A stretch of 64,000 nucleotides of DNA from Bacteroidota bacterium (GTDB lineage Bacteria; Bacteroidota; Bacteroidia; Chitinophagales; Chitinophagaceae): positions 1 to 64,000 of the forward strand of contig JAFDYD010000020.1 in the NCBI GenBank assembly GCA_018267615.1. The letters run 5' to 3'. Both the position numbers and the translations under genes were made by a program. The notes below the pieces were generated by a model. The model saw only the letters and a list, made by a program, of their open reading frames with translations, did not search any database and had not been told where the DNA came from. Positions 18,393 through 27,688 of this stretch are shown one piece after another; position 1 is the first letter of the stretch; each line of letters starts with the position of its first letter.

Positions 18393-18425
18393 AAAGGGAG
18401 CAGGATTATTCCTGCTCCCTTTTTA
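18393..18425 (+). terminator. Rho-independent terminator after susD
   Basis: A 12-bp perfect stem (18393-18404 with 18411-18422; core gggagcagg / cctgctccc) with a 6-nt loop, followed by further T. It starts about 25 bp after the SusD stop codon. Confidence 0.93.
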
Positions 18426-18500
18426 TTTCTGCTCTCTCAAAGTCAAATTAACTTCTCTGCATTTGATTTTTTCATATTTTGATCCCGAAATATCGACAAC

Positions 18501-21500
18501 ATGAAATTTCTGATCGGCGTTCGGACGACTTTACTTTTAGTTATATTTTTTTCGCTAATGAATTCATGTAAGAATGATCATCACCTTTTTGAACAAATCA
18601 CCTCAGATCATTCAGGCATACATTTCAATAACCAGATAACAGAATCTGATTCGATAAATGTATTAGATGTATCTAATGTTTACAACGGAGGAGGCGTCGG
18701 CATCGGAGATTTTAATAAGGATGGATTACAGGACATTTATTTCACCGGAAATCTTGTATCAAATAAATTATATCTTAATAAAGGAGGCTTCCATTTTGAA
18801 GATATAACAGCTACAGCAGGTGTTGATGGAGAGGGTAAATGGTGCAGGGGTGTTGCCGTAGTTGATATCAACAATGATGGCTGGCCCGACATATTCGTTT
18901 GCGCCACCATTAAGAAAGATCCATCTAAGCGTAAAAACCTTCTATATATCAACCAGGGTGTTGATGACGAAGGCATTCCCCATTTTAAGGAAATGGCAAA
19001 AGAATATGGATTCGATGACACCATGCATTCGACGATGGCCGCTTTTTTCGACTATGACAATGATGGCGATCTGGATATGTATCTTGTCGTGAATGAAATT
19101 GTTGATTCCAATACTCCAAATTATTACCACAAAATTAGTACAGATGGTTCATTCCGAAGTTCCGGTCATCTTTACAGAAATGATTGGATTGATTCACTAA
19201 AACATCCCGTGTTTACTGACGTTACCAAAAAAGCTGGAGTGGGAACAGAAGGCTATGGACATGCAGTAAATATTGCAGATATCAATGGCGATGGATGGAA
19301 AGATATCTATGTAACCAACGATTATCTGCCCAACGATCTTCTTTGGATTAATAATCATGATGGAACTTTCAGCGAACACTTATCCGATTATTTCAAACAC
19401 ACATCTGCGAATGCAATGGGTATGGATATTAGCGATATCAATAACGATGGATTGGCTGATGTGATAGTGCTCGACATGAATCCAGAGGACAACTACAGAA
19501 AAAAAATGATGTTGAATCCCAATAGCTATCAAACTTATATTAATACCAACCTCTTCAATTATAATTATCAATACGTCCGAAATACATTACAGGTAAACCA
19601 GGGACCGCGCGTAAAACAAAATGATTCTGTCGGTAATCCCATTTTTAGCGATGTGGGTTTTTATGCCGGTGTTGCAGAAACTGATTGGAGCTGGACCCCA
19701 TTGGTAACAGATTTTGACAATGATGGTTATCGTGATATCATTATTACCAATGGATTTCCCAAGGATGTTACCGAACACGATTTTATCGCTTTTAGAAACA
19801 AAGCAGTCAACCTCGTTTCTAAAAAAGAATTATTGAAACAGATACCGGAAGTAAAGAGGCACAACTACGCATATCACAATACAGGTTCACTGCGATTTGA
19901 CGATGTGTCCACCGATTGGGGCTTTACTACGCCGACCTTCTCTAACGGTGCCGTGTATGCGGATCTGGACAATGACGGCGATCTCGACATTGTTATCAAT
20001 AATATCAACGACGAGGCGATGGTGTACAGGAATAATGCGCGGGAAGGAGATAAGGAAAATAATCACTACCTGCAAGTGGAATTTGTGGGCGACGGGTTTA
20101 ACAGGAATGGGCTTGGCGCTATCGTGGAACTTCATTACGATTCAGGAAAAATGCAGGTGTACGACAACACACCTTATCGCGGTTACCTCTCAACAGTGGA
20201 AAGCGGGGCCCATTTTGGGTTAGGGAAAAATAAACAGGTGGATTCTGTGATCGTCAAATGGCCAAATGGTAAAATGCAGCTATTGCTACACGTTAGTACC
20301 GACCAAAAGCTCACCGTTAAAAATTCCGATGCCAATACTCCATATTCCGAAAATAAGCCCGTTATCGCAACGCAATCAATTTTCAGAGAAATTACTGATT
20401 CGGTAAACGTTCATAGCGTTCAAAAACAACGCGACTACATCGATTTTAATATTCAAAAATTACTGCCACACAAGTTTTCCGAATACGGACCTGCATTGGC
20501 CGTGGGTGATATCGACGGAAATGGTTATGATGATATCGTGATGGGTGGATCTGTCAACAATAGTGCAGAACTGCTACTGCAGCAACCCAATGGAAAATTT
20601 ATACAGAAAAATCTTTTGCAGGGTAATGATACATTGGGAAAACGGACGGAGGACGAAGGAATTCTTCTCTTTGATGCGGACGGCGATGGTGATCTTGATC
20701 TATATATTGCGAGTGGCGGCTATCAAGGGGAGCATCAGACAGATGCCTATCGGGATCGCCTATACGTAAATGACGGCAAAGGCAATTTCTTTGCTGATAG
20801 CAGCGCGCTGCCCACAAATTTTACCAGTAAGTTTTGTGTACGTGCTGCAGATTTTGATCACGATGGCGATCTGGATCTGTTTATTTCCGGCCGCGTTGAT
20901 CCGGGCAACTATCCAAAGCCCGTATCAAGCTTTATCTATCGCAATGATTCGAAAAATGGAGTGATCAAATTTACGGATGTCACTGCCACCGTTGCAAAAG
21001 ACCTCGTAAATATCGGCATGGTCTGCGATGCAATATGGACGGATTTTGACAACGACGGATGGCCGGACCTTATATTAGCCGGAGAATGGATGCCGGTAAG
21101 ATTTTTGAAAAACGACAAAGGGATTTTTAAAAATGTAAGTGATGTTTCCGGGGTCAATAACCAGAGAGGCTGGTGGAATAGTATTGTTGCAGGTGACTTC
21201 GATAACGACGGCGATATGGATTATGTGGTAGGTAATTTAGGTTTGAATTCTTTCTATCGCGCGAGCGATGAATACCCCGTGCGTGCTTATGCAAAAGATT
21301 TTGATAACAATGGAATCTTTGATGTGATCCCATCTTTATATCTTCCCGATGTGGAAGGAAGAAAAAAAGAATTTCCCGCATTTACCCGCGATGACCTGCT
21401 CAAACAGGTAAACGCCATGCGCAAAAAATATCCAACGTATAAATCTTATGCGTTGTCGGGAATGGATCAGTTATTAACTGAGCAGGAAAGAAAAGGGGCG

Positions 21501-22109
21501 TTGATATTGGAAGCAAATAATTTTCATTCGATCTTCTTAAGAAACGATGGACAAGGCAAATTTACGTTGATGCCATTGCCTTACCAGGCACAGCTTTCAG
21601 TAATCAACGGAATGGTTGCCGATGATTTTGATGGCGATGGTAATTTGGATCTTGTTATCAATGGTAACGATTATGGTACGGAAGTTTCTGTAGGAAGATA
21701 TGATGCGCTGAACGGACTATTTTTAAAAGGTGATGGTAAAGGAGATTTTGTTCCTCAAACTATTTTGCAAAGCGGAATTTTTATTCCGGGTAATGGAAAA
21801 GCATTGGTGAAATTAAGAAGTGCTGGCGGAAGATGTTTGCTTGCTGCAGGACAAAATCGCGGGCCGCTTAAAATATTTGCATCGAAAAAAGAATCACAAT
21901 CAATTTCATTTCAGCCAGGTGATATAAGCGCTATTTTCAAACTTACAAACGGAAAGTCAAGGAAAGAAGAAATATATTTTGGATCGTCATTCTTATCTCA
22001 ATCGGGCAGATTTCTTAACATCAACAAGAATATTTCATCTGTTGAAATTGCAAATAGCAAGGGAGAGAAAAGAACAGTATCGACTACCGACAAGCTTGCA
22101 TCAAAATAA
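18501..22109 (+). CDS. FG-GAP/VCBS repeat lipoprotein with ASPIC/UnbV domain (CRTAC1-like)
   Basis: A protein of 1202 aa. A lipoprotein signal ends at C23 (MNSCKND). It carries about a dozen FG-GAP-type calcium-binding loops of the DxDxDG form, such as DFNKDGLQD, DYDNDGDLD, DLDNDGDLD, DADGDGDLD and DFDGDGNLD, predicting a beta-propeller. An ASPIC/UnbV domain is recognisable in the middle (NGLGAIVELHYDSGKM followed by HFGLGKNKQVDSVIVKWPNG). Proteins like this accompany SusC/SusD loci in Chitinophagaceae and are likely surface-exposed. A terminator separates it from SusD, so it probably has its own promoter. The function is unknown beyond likely binding or adhesion. Confidence 0.93.
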   Translation: MKFLIGVRTTLLLVIFFSLMNSCKNDHHLFEQITSDHSGIHFNNQITESDSINVLDVSNVYNGGGVGIGDFNKDGLQDIYFTGNLVSNKLYLNKGGFHFEDITATAGVDGEGKWCRGVAVVDINNDGWPDIFVCATIKKDPSKRKNLLYINQGVDDEGIPHFKEMAKEYGFDDTMHSTMAAFFDYDNDGDLDMYLVVNEIVDSNTPNYYHKISTDGSFRSSGHLYRNDWIDSLKHPVFTDVTKKAGVGTEGYGHAVNIADINGDGWKDIYVTNDYLPNDLLWINNHDGTFSEHLSDYFKHTSANAMGMDISDINNDGLADVIVLDMNPEDNYRKKMMLNPNSYQTYINTNLFNYNYQYVRNTLQVNQGPRVKQNDSVGNPIFSDVGFYAGVAETDWSWTPLVTDFDNDGYRDIIITNGFPKDVTEHDFIAFRNKAVNLVSKKELLKQIPEVKRHNYAYHNTGSLRFDDVSTDWGFTTPTFSNGAVYADLDNDGDLDIVINNINDEAMVYRNNAREGDKENNHYLQVEFVGDGFNRNGLGAIVELHYDSGKMQVYDNTPYRGYLSTVESGAHFGLGKNKQVDSVIVKWPNGKMQLLLHVSTDQKLTVKNSDANTPYSENKPVIATQSIFREITDSVNVHSVQKQRDYIDFNIQKLLPHKFSEYGPALAVGDIDGNGYDDIVMGGSVNNSAELLLQQPNGKFIQKNLLQGNDTLGKRTEDEGILLFDADGDGDLDLYIASGGYQGEHQTDAYRDRLYVNDGKGNFFADSSALPTNFTSKFCVRAADFDHDGDLDLFISGRVDPGNYPKPVSSFIYRNDSKNGVIKFTDVTATVAKDLVNIGMVCDAIWTDFDNDGWPDLILAGEWMPVRFLKNDKGIFKNVSDVSGVNNQRGWWNSIVAGDFDNDGDMDYVVGNLGLNSFYRASDEYPVRAYAKDFDNNGIFDVIPSLYLPDVEGRKKEFPAFTRDDLLKQVNAMRKKYPTYKSYALSGMDQLLTEQERKGALILEANNFHSIFLRNDGQGKFTLMPLPYQAQLSVINGMVADDFDGDGNLDLVINGNDYGTEVSVGRYDALNGLFLKGDGKGDFVPQTILQSGIFIPGNGKALVKLRSAGGRCLLAAGQNRGPLKIFASKKESQSISFQPGDISAIFKLTNGKSRKEEIYFGSSFLSQSGRFLNINKNISSVEIANSKGEKRTVSTTDKLASK

Positions 22110-22220
22110 AATTTTTTTATTGTCTGATTAATTATTTGATCGGTTAGTGAGCTCGAATATTTTTTTCAAATTGGGTTCGTAGATTATGGCGCTGCATTAA
22201 TTTGTATTAAAGTATTTAAC

Positions 22221-22652
22221 ATGGGCAACATTTCAACTTGGCTGTTTTATGCATTGTTATCTGCTTTGTTTGCGGCACTGACAGCGATATTTGCCAAGGC
22301 AGGATTGAAAAATGTGAATTCAGATCTTGCCACGGCTATCAGAACGGTGATCATCCTGATCATAACCTGGGGCATTGTTATTTTCAAGAATAATTTGCGA
22401 CCAATATCAACGCTTTCAAGAAACACATGGCTGTTTTTGATATTATCTGCCGTTGCCACCGGCTTATCCTGGCTTTTTTATTTTCGTGCGTTGCAGGCAG
22501 GAAAAGCTTCAGAGGTTAGTATTGTTGATAGAAGCAGCGTGTTATTCGTGATTGTATTATCGTTTCTTTTTTTCAAAGAACCAATCACTCCAAAATTATT
22601 ATTAGGCGCAGCGATGATAATCGGGGGAATGATAATTGTAACGTGGAAGTAG
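22221..22652 (+). CDS. Half-size EamA family transporter
   Basis: A protein of 143 aa with five predicted membrane segments. It matches one EamA repeat (FYALLSALFAALTAIFAKAGL at the start, LLGAAMIIGGMIIV at the end). Full EamA transporters have two such repeats, so this one likely acts as a dimer, as proposed for short EmrE-like relatives. It is complete, with a clear ATG and stop, and is not a truncated fragment by appearance. The substrate is unknown. A large family A hairpin follows. Confidence 0.87.
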   Translation: MGNISTWLFYALLSALFAALTAIFAKAGLKNVNSDLATAIRTVIILIITWGIVIFKNNLRPISTLSRNTWLFLILSAVATGLSWLFYFRALQAGKASEVSIVDRSSVLFVIVLSFLFFKEPITPKLLLGAAMIIGGMIIVTWK

Positions 22653-22671
22653 GGAGATGAGTAGTCGATTG

Positions 22672-22815
22672 TTGTTTCGTCGATTGGTTGAAAAGTTGAA
22701 AGGTTGATTGGTTGACAACTTAACTTGTCTTGTCAATATAATTCACCGTTATTACTATTTAGAATTTTCAACCCTTCAACGAGTCAACTTTTCAACTTAT
22801 CGACCAATCAACCTA
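22672..22815. repeat. Family A long inverted repeat
   Basis: The left arm (22672 to about 22722) and right arm (about 22763-22815) are built from 7-8 nt units such as gattggttg, aaaagttg and aaggttg, and their complements. About 40 AT-rich bases separate the arms. Other copies lie at 50151-50318, 57432-57607 and 59759-59923. It occupies the spacer between EamA and the HEAT membrane protein. Confidence 0.88.
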
Positions 22816-22870
22816 TCCAAATCAACACTCGAATTATTATATTGCATCCCTGAACCTGCGTAAATCCATA

Positions 22871-25600
22871 TTGCAATTATTACTGATTCGTGAGTCTGAA
22901 AGCCGGATTATTTCCAGGCTATTTGTGTTTGAATTTTTCCAGGGTGCGGCGATCGCACTCTATTTTTTGGCCGCTATCACAATTTTCGTGGATCATCTTC
23001 CGCCATCCGATTTACCGAAGGTTTTTATTCTTTCTGCATTTCTACTTTGGCTATTCGGATTTATCTACAATAAGCTGGAGCATCGACTGCTTACGAAACA
23101 ACTGATTTATTTTGTATTGATTTTTAACGGCGCTTGTATCCTGTTGTTTCGCACGTTTATTCATTTGGAAACGGAAACATGGTTCCTCTATCTCTTTCTC
23201 GCTTCTTTCAATATTTTATACTTGCTCAACAATCTTGAATTTTGGGGATTGGTTGCGATATTATTCGATGTGCGCCAGGGCAAAAGATTATTCGCGATTG
23301 TAAGCGCATGGGATGGTCCCGCCCGCGTGATGGGATATATTCTTTCCATTTTGCTGGGTGCTACCATTGGTACCGAAAACTTACTATGGATATCTGCTTT
23401 CTTTATGCTCTTTTCCATTTTACTTTTTATGCCGCTTGCAAAATCCGACGAGCTAAAAGATATCGCACCAAAAGATCACCATCATTACGCAACACAAAGT
23501 CTGCAACATCTGCAAGCAGCCGTAACTGCTAACAAACTTATTCGTAACGCAGCTTTTGTTTCTTTCTTTTCATTTTGTTTTTATCTCGTCACCAATTATG
23601 TGCTGTATGGTTATGTAAAAAAACAGTTTCATAGCGATATAGCACTTGGAAGATTTTTCGCGGTTTTTCTGATTGTGAGCAGGACACTTGCCCTTATCAT
23701 AAAACCATTATTTGTAAATCGGCTACTCGATAATTTAGGAATTCGCAAATCACTTTTAGTTGCACCTATAGTGCTCCTGATCTTAAGTGCCATCGCGATT
23801 TTTTTTAGCGAAAAACTGATCGTTCCGCTGCATTTATTTCTCGTGATGGCCATCGTGGTTGACATTTTACGATCAGCAATTCAATCTCCCGTTTTGTTGA
23901 CGACGCTCCAGCCGTTACCGGTTCACCAAAGATTAAAGGGACACACTATTATCAAGGGATTGATGGATCCATTTGCGTTTCTTTCCGTTGGTGTTTTGCT
24001 GATTGCAATTCCTTCTGCTGATAATGAAGTTAATTTGACATTGTTAAGCATCATATTGCTTGCGATAACTGTGTTCTGGATTTTCTTTGCGTTGTCCGTT
24101 GATAGCAATTATATTCAAACTTTATCGGCCGCAATACGCCGGCGCTTATTAGACGAACGTGATATATCTGTAACCGATAATGATTCCCTGAATTTTCTAT
24201 TTAAGAAAATTGAATCGGGTACAGAAGATGAAGCGTTGACAATTATTCAACTGTTATCTGCTCAGACTATCAGTCACGAAAAATGTTACCTGGCGGGACT
24301 ACGTCATCCTTCCGTGCGGGTAAAGCAACTAACGATAGGGTATATACGCTCACAGCATTATACTGCGTTACTTCCCGAATTGAAGAAGATGTTGCAAGCT
24401 CCCGATGTGCAGGTCTATCTTCCTCAATTATTACGGAGCATCACTGCACTGGATCATACTGAAGATATTTCTTCTTACCTCACGCATGAAAATCATGAAG
24501 TCTCGAATGCAGTGGCGATGGGTTTCCTCACTTACGATCATCACGCGCAAAAAGGGAAAGCATATAATCATATACAAAACCTGTTTGCTTCGAGCGAACA
24601 TCGTCATCTTATGAGTGGATTGGAAATTGTTGGCGAATTGAAGATCCATGAATTTTCCGATGATGTAGCAAATCTCATCGCACATGAAAATGAAAAAATA
24701 AAAGCCAATGCTTTTTTGGTTGCGGGTAAATTGGGAAATGCGAATATGCTCGATAAACTGCTAAATGAGTATGGCCTGTCGAATAAAGATAAATCCATAT
24801 TGAAAGCGTTGGAAATTGCGGGAGAGAAGGCGGTCGAGCCAATTAGGCACTTTATACAAACAAGAAATCCTGGCAAGACAAAGCGATACCAGCTTTATAT
24901 TTTATTGGGGAAAATTGGTGGTGACGCAGCCGCAGGTTTGCTACAACAATGCCTCCAACAATTTCCCGCAGACGAATACAATGTTCTTTCTATTTTATAT
25001 CAGCCACAATTTGTCGCTCCTGCAAACGGTTACGAATACACGCTGCTTTTGAAAAAGAATATGGAAAATGCGTCGAAACATTTGCTGGCATTGGATACAT
25101 TGAAACAATATAATCATACGTATCAATTGTTGATCCGTGCACTGGAATTGGAGTTGATGAATATCCGCGACAAATGTTTATTTATTTTTTCGTTTTTGTA
25201 TGACAGGGAAAAGATCCGTAAATCAAAAATCGGTTTTGAATTGAACACGAAAGAATCGAATGCAAATGCATTTGAATTGATCGATATGGTAGTACCCAAA
25301 GAATTTTCAGTTCCTTTCATGCTTATCTTTGAACAAGGCGATCCGTCATACAAGAGCATGCAAGTGAATAAATTTTTTAAAACTGCACCGGTGACTGCCA
25401 GCTCTCTTATTAACGATATCCTCAAGGATGAAAATTATCAGTATAATGAATGGACAAAAGCATGTTGTTTATACGGACTTAAATCGCAGGGTGATCGTTT
25501 GGATATAACACTTGTTGAACCATACTCGAAATCCGATAACCCGATCTTAAAGGAAACTGCTATTGCTGTATTGGAAGACATAGAAACATCCAATACATGA
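22871..25600 (+). CDS. Multi-pass membrane transporter-like protein with C-terminal HEAT-like repeats
   Basis: About 909 aa from a TTG at 22871. The frame is open further upstream (codons reading IASLNLRKSI), so the true start could be a non-ATG codon near 22841-22856; there is no in-frame ATG. Residues 1 to about 420 contain roughly ten to twelve membrane segments, in the style of MFS or Npt-type nucleotide transporters. Residues of about 440-800 are alpha-helical with HEAT-like repeats (for example VANLIAHENEKIKANAFLVAGKLG). Elsewhere, proteins combine such a membrane part, HEAT repeats and a cyclic-nucleotide-binding domain. Here that last domain is a separate gene 22 bp downstream, so the pair probably forms one cNMP-controlled complex. 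The transported substrate is unknown. Confidence 0.8.
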   Translation: MQLLLIRESESRIISRLFVFEFFQGAAIALYFLAAITIFVDHLPPSDLPKVFILSAFLLWLFGFIYNKLEHRLLTKQLIYFVLIFNGACILLFRTFIHLETETWFLYLFLASFNILYLLNNLEFWGLVAILFDVRQGKRLFAIVSAWDGPARVMGYILSILLGATIGTENLLWISAFFMLFSILLFMPLAKSDELKDIAPKDHHHYATQSLQHLQAAVTANKLIRNAAFVSFFSFCFYLVTNYVLYGYVKKQFHSDIALGRFFAVFLIVSRTLALIIKPLFVNRLLDNLGIRKSLLVAPIVLLILSAIAIFFSEKLIVPLHLFLVMAIVVDILRSAIQSPVLLTTLQPLPVHQRLKGHTIIKGLMDPFAFLSVGVLLIAIPSADNEVNLTLLSIILLAITVFWIFFALSVDSNYIQTLSAAIRRRLLDERDISVTDNDSLNFLFKKIESGTEDEALTIIQLLSAQTISHEKCYLAGLRHPSVRVKQLTIGYIRSQHYTALLPELKKMLQAPDVQVYLPQLLRSITALDHTEDISSYLTHENHEVSNAVAMGFLTYDHHAQKGKAYNHIQNLFASSEHRHLMSGLEIVGELKIHEFSDDVANLIAHENEKIKANAFLVAGKLGNANMLDKLLNEYGLSNKDKSILKALEIAGEKAVEPIRHFIQTRNPGKTKRYQLYILLGKIGGDAAAGLLQQCLQQFPADEYNVLSILYQPQFVAPANGYEYTLLLKKNMENASKHLLALDTLKQYNHTYQLLIRALELELMNIRDKCLFIFSFLYDREKIRKSKIGFELNTKESNANAFELIDMVVPKEFSVPFMLIFEQGDPSYKSMQVNKFFKTAPVTASSLINDILKDENYQYNEWTKACCLYGLKSQGDRLDITLVEPYSKSDNPILKETAIAVLEDIETSNT

Positions 25601-25622
25601 GCATAAAAACTTTTTAAAAAGG

Positions 25623-26084
25623 ATGAACACACACGAAACGAAAACATCAGGGTTAATGCTGATAGAAAGAGTTCTACTCCTTAAATCTCTTTCGGTTTTT
25701 AGCGATACACCCGAAACGATATTGGCTGAAATTGTTCATCTGATGGTGGTCATGAATGTTTCTTCCGGAACTAATATTGTAAAAGAAGGCGAGGTGGGTA
25801 ACTGCATGTACATTATATTCGATGGGCGCGTTAGTATTCACAAACAAAAAAAAGTATTGGTAGAACTCAGGGAGAAAGACTTTTTCGGTGAACTCGCGTT
25901 GCTGGATGTTGAAACAAGATCCGCTACTGCAACAGCTTCCACGGATTGCATTTTGTTTCGCATCGACCAGGAACCTTTTTACGATATGATGGAATCCAGG
26001 CCCGAGGTAGTAAGAGGTGTAATCAAAATTCTTTGCAGACGAATCAGAGAAGCGAATATGAAATTGTTAGAGAAAGAATCTTGA
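25623..26084 (+). CDS. Cyclic nucleotide-binding domain protein (Crp-type fold, no DNA-binding domain)
   Basis: A protein of 153 aa, essentially one cNMP-binding domain. The phosphate-binding cassette reads FFGELALLDVETRSATATA, with E90 and R99 in the places that bind ribose and phosphate, so binding of cAMP or a similar nucleotide is plausible. There is no helix-turn-helix, so it is not a transcription factor. It starts 22 bp after the HEAT membrane protein and is likely co-translated with it. It is convergent with the response regulator-adenylate cyclase gene, across a perfect 37-bp hairpin. It probably works as a cNMP sensor for the adjacent membrane protein. Confidence 0.9.
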   Translation: MNTHETKTSGLMLIERVLLLKSLSVFSDTPETILAEIVHLMVVMNVSSGTNIVKEGEVGNCMYIIFDGRVSIHKQKKVLVELREKDFFGELALLDVETRSATATASTDCILFRIDQEPFYDMMESRPEVVRGVIKILCRRIREANMKLLEKES

Positions 26085-26098
26085 TTTACTTAATTTGA

Positions 26099-26180
26099 GA
26101 AAGTTAATTCTTTGCGATTTTGCGCCTTTGCGTGATCATTTTTTCACGCAAAGGCGCAAAATCGCAAAGAATTAACTTTC
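26099..26180. repeat. Family B perfect 37-bp inverted repeat between convergent genes
   Basis: Arms 26099-26135 and 26144-26180 are exact reverse complements over 37 bp, with an 8-nt loop. The centre reads tttgcgcctttgcg. It fills the spacer between the cNMP-binding gene (plus) and the cyclase gene (minus). Compared with the family copy at 44540-44631, one base pair in the stem is swapped from C-G to G-C in both arms together. Confidence 0.96.
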
Positions 26181-26212
26181 TTCGAAATTTTTTTAAGCAA
26201 GAAAATCTCGAT

Positions 26213-27253
26213 TCAGTCAATCACTTCGTACACTACAGTTGCATTCGCTTTATTTTTGAAATTCATTTCTCCAAGTTTTTTGCAATTAAAAAACTCTTTC
26301 ACTTTTTCATATGACTGCTCGGTGATAAGAATCTGGGCGGCCCCGGCTGCACCTTGTAATCTTTGTGCCGTGTTTACTACATCTCCAACTACGGTATAAT
26401 CCAAACGGCGAAGGTTAGCCGAACCTATATTGCCTGAAATCATTTCGCCACTATTGATGCCGATGGAGAGGCGTGGTTTAAAGGAAGCTTTCCCTTGGTG
26501 TTCCGGTATTTTTTCGATTTGTTTTCGCACGGCCAGCGCCGCATCGATGGCTCTGTCGAGATGGTAATCTCCTTTGAAAATAGCCATCACTGCATCTCCC
26601 ATAAATTTGTCGATATATCCATTTTGTGCGATGATCTCTTTCACGATAATATCAAAATAATTATTCAACATTTGCACCACCACATCCGGCGATTCGCTCT
26701 CGGAAATGGAAGTGAAATTGCAGATATCAATGAATACAACGGTGGCGTCGATGGTCTCATTTAGCAATAAGCTCGTTTCAAACTCGCGACGATTCATAAA
26801 ATTTAGCACCGTCTCATCTACGTACATGCGTAAAATATTATTCTCCTTGATGGCTTTTAAAGTTTGACGAAGTTGTCCCACATGCACGATCGTTTTCTCA
26901 ATTGTTACTTCGAGGTCCTCGAAGTTGACCGGCTTGCATAAAAAATCGTATGCGCCTCTATTCATTGCCGTACGAATATTATCCATATCGCCATATGCAG
27001 ATACAACGATTGCTTTTATAAGTGGACTGACCGTATTTAGCTTACTGATCAACGTTAGTCCATCCATTTCAGGCATATTAATATCGCTCAATACAATATC
27101 AACATCCGGATTCTGTTCCAGCCTGGTTAGTGCTTCCACGCCATTTGCCGCGAACACGAAAGAATACTGCTGCTCTCGGATCTGCCTCCTGAATTTTTGC
27201 TTTATCAGCATTTCCAGGTCCGCCTCATCATCAGCTACCAGGATTTTCGTCAT
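26213..27253 (-). CDS. Response regulator with class III adenylate/guanylate cyclase output domain
   Basis: A protein of 346 aa. The receiver domain (1-120) has acidic residues D8 and D9, phospho-acceptor D57 (LSDINMP) and K107. The cyclase domain (about 165-345) keeps both metal aspartates, D176 (FIDICNF) and D220 (KFMGDAVMA). K216 and T287 (LDYTVVGD) are the adenine-selecting pair of class IIIb enzymes, and N294 and R298 (VVNTAQRL) are the transition-state residues. I therefore predict an active adenylate cyclase switched by phosphorylation. It overlaps the end of the upstream receiver gene by 23 bp, suggesting translational coupling. Two histidine kinases lie upstream on the same strand. 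Confidence 0.94.
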   Translation of the reverse strand: MTKILVADDEADLEMLIKQKFRRQIREQQYSFVFAANGVEALTRLEQNPDVDIVLSDINMPEMDGLTLISKLNTVSPLIKAIVVSAYGDMDNIRTAMNRGAYDFLCKPVNFEDLEVTIEKTIVHVGQLRQTLKAIKENNILRMYVDETVLNFMNRREFETSLLLNETIDATVVFIDICNFTSISESESPDVVVQMLNNYFDIIVKEIIAQNGYIDKFMGDAVMAIFKGDYHLDRAIDAALAVRKQIEKIPEHQGKASFKPRLSIGINSGEMISGNIGSANLRRLDYTVVGDVVNTAQRLQGAAGAAQILITEQSYEKVKEFFNCKKLGEMNFKNKANATVVYEVID

Positions 27254-27629
27254 GAGGTATTTTTTTTAATTTTTCTTTTAACAAATTGAAATCAAGTGGT
27301 TTGGTTAGAAAATCATCTGCACCAAGGCGCATCGCCTGCGAATAATTTTCGGCATCTCCATATGCAGTTATCATCATCACGATAGGGGGTGGCGTTACGA
27401 ATCTTGTTTTTATCCGCTGTAACAAATCGAGGCCGCTGATACCAGGCATATTGATATCCGACAATATCAACACTACTTCCGAAAGATGTGCTTCAAGAAA
27501 TGTCAGCGCCTCTTCACCTGAATAAGAAAAAACAAATTCCATTTCGTGACCGCGGATTTCCTTTCGGAACCGCTGTTCGAAAAGAGCTTCCATGTCTCTT
27601 TCGTCATCGACCACCAGAATTTTCATCAT
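27231..27629 (-). CDS. Single-domain response regulator
   Basis: A protein of 132 aa with a receiver domain only. The acidic pair lies in VVDDERD, the phospho-acceptor is D58 (LSDINMP) and the conserved lysine is K110 (LTKPLDF). The annotated start has two adjacent Met codons, and 27626 is equally possible. With no output domain it may act as a phosphate relay or sink, or bind a partner protein. Its 3' end overlaps the cyclase gene by 23 bp. It lies downstream of the two histidine kinases. Confidence 0.92.
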   Translation of the reverse strand: MMKILVVDDERDMEALFEQRFRKEIRGHEMEFVFSYSGEEALTFLEAHLSEVVLILSDINMPGISGLDLLQRIKTRFVTPPPIVMMITAYGDAENYSQAMRLGADDFLTKPLDFNLLKEKLKKIPHDENPGS

Positions 27630-27688
27630 AGTCAGTTACACATTTAGATTGTGAGGATTTTTCGCAATAATATACATATTTCCCTTAA

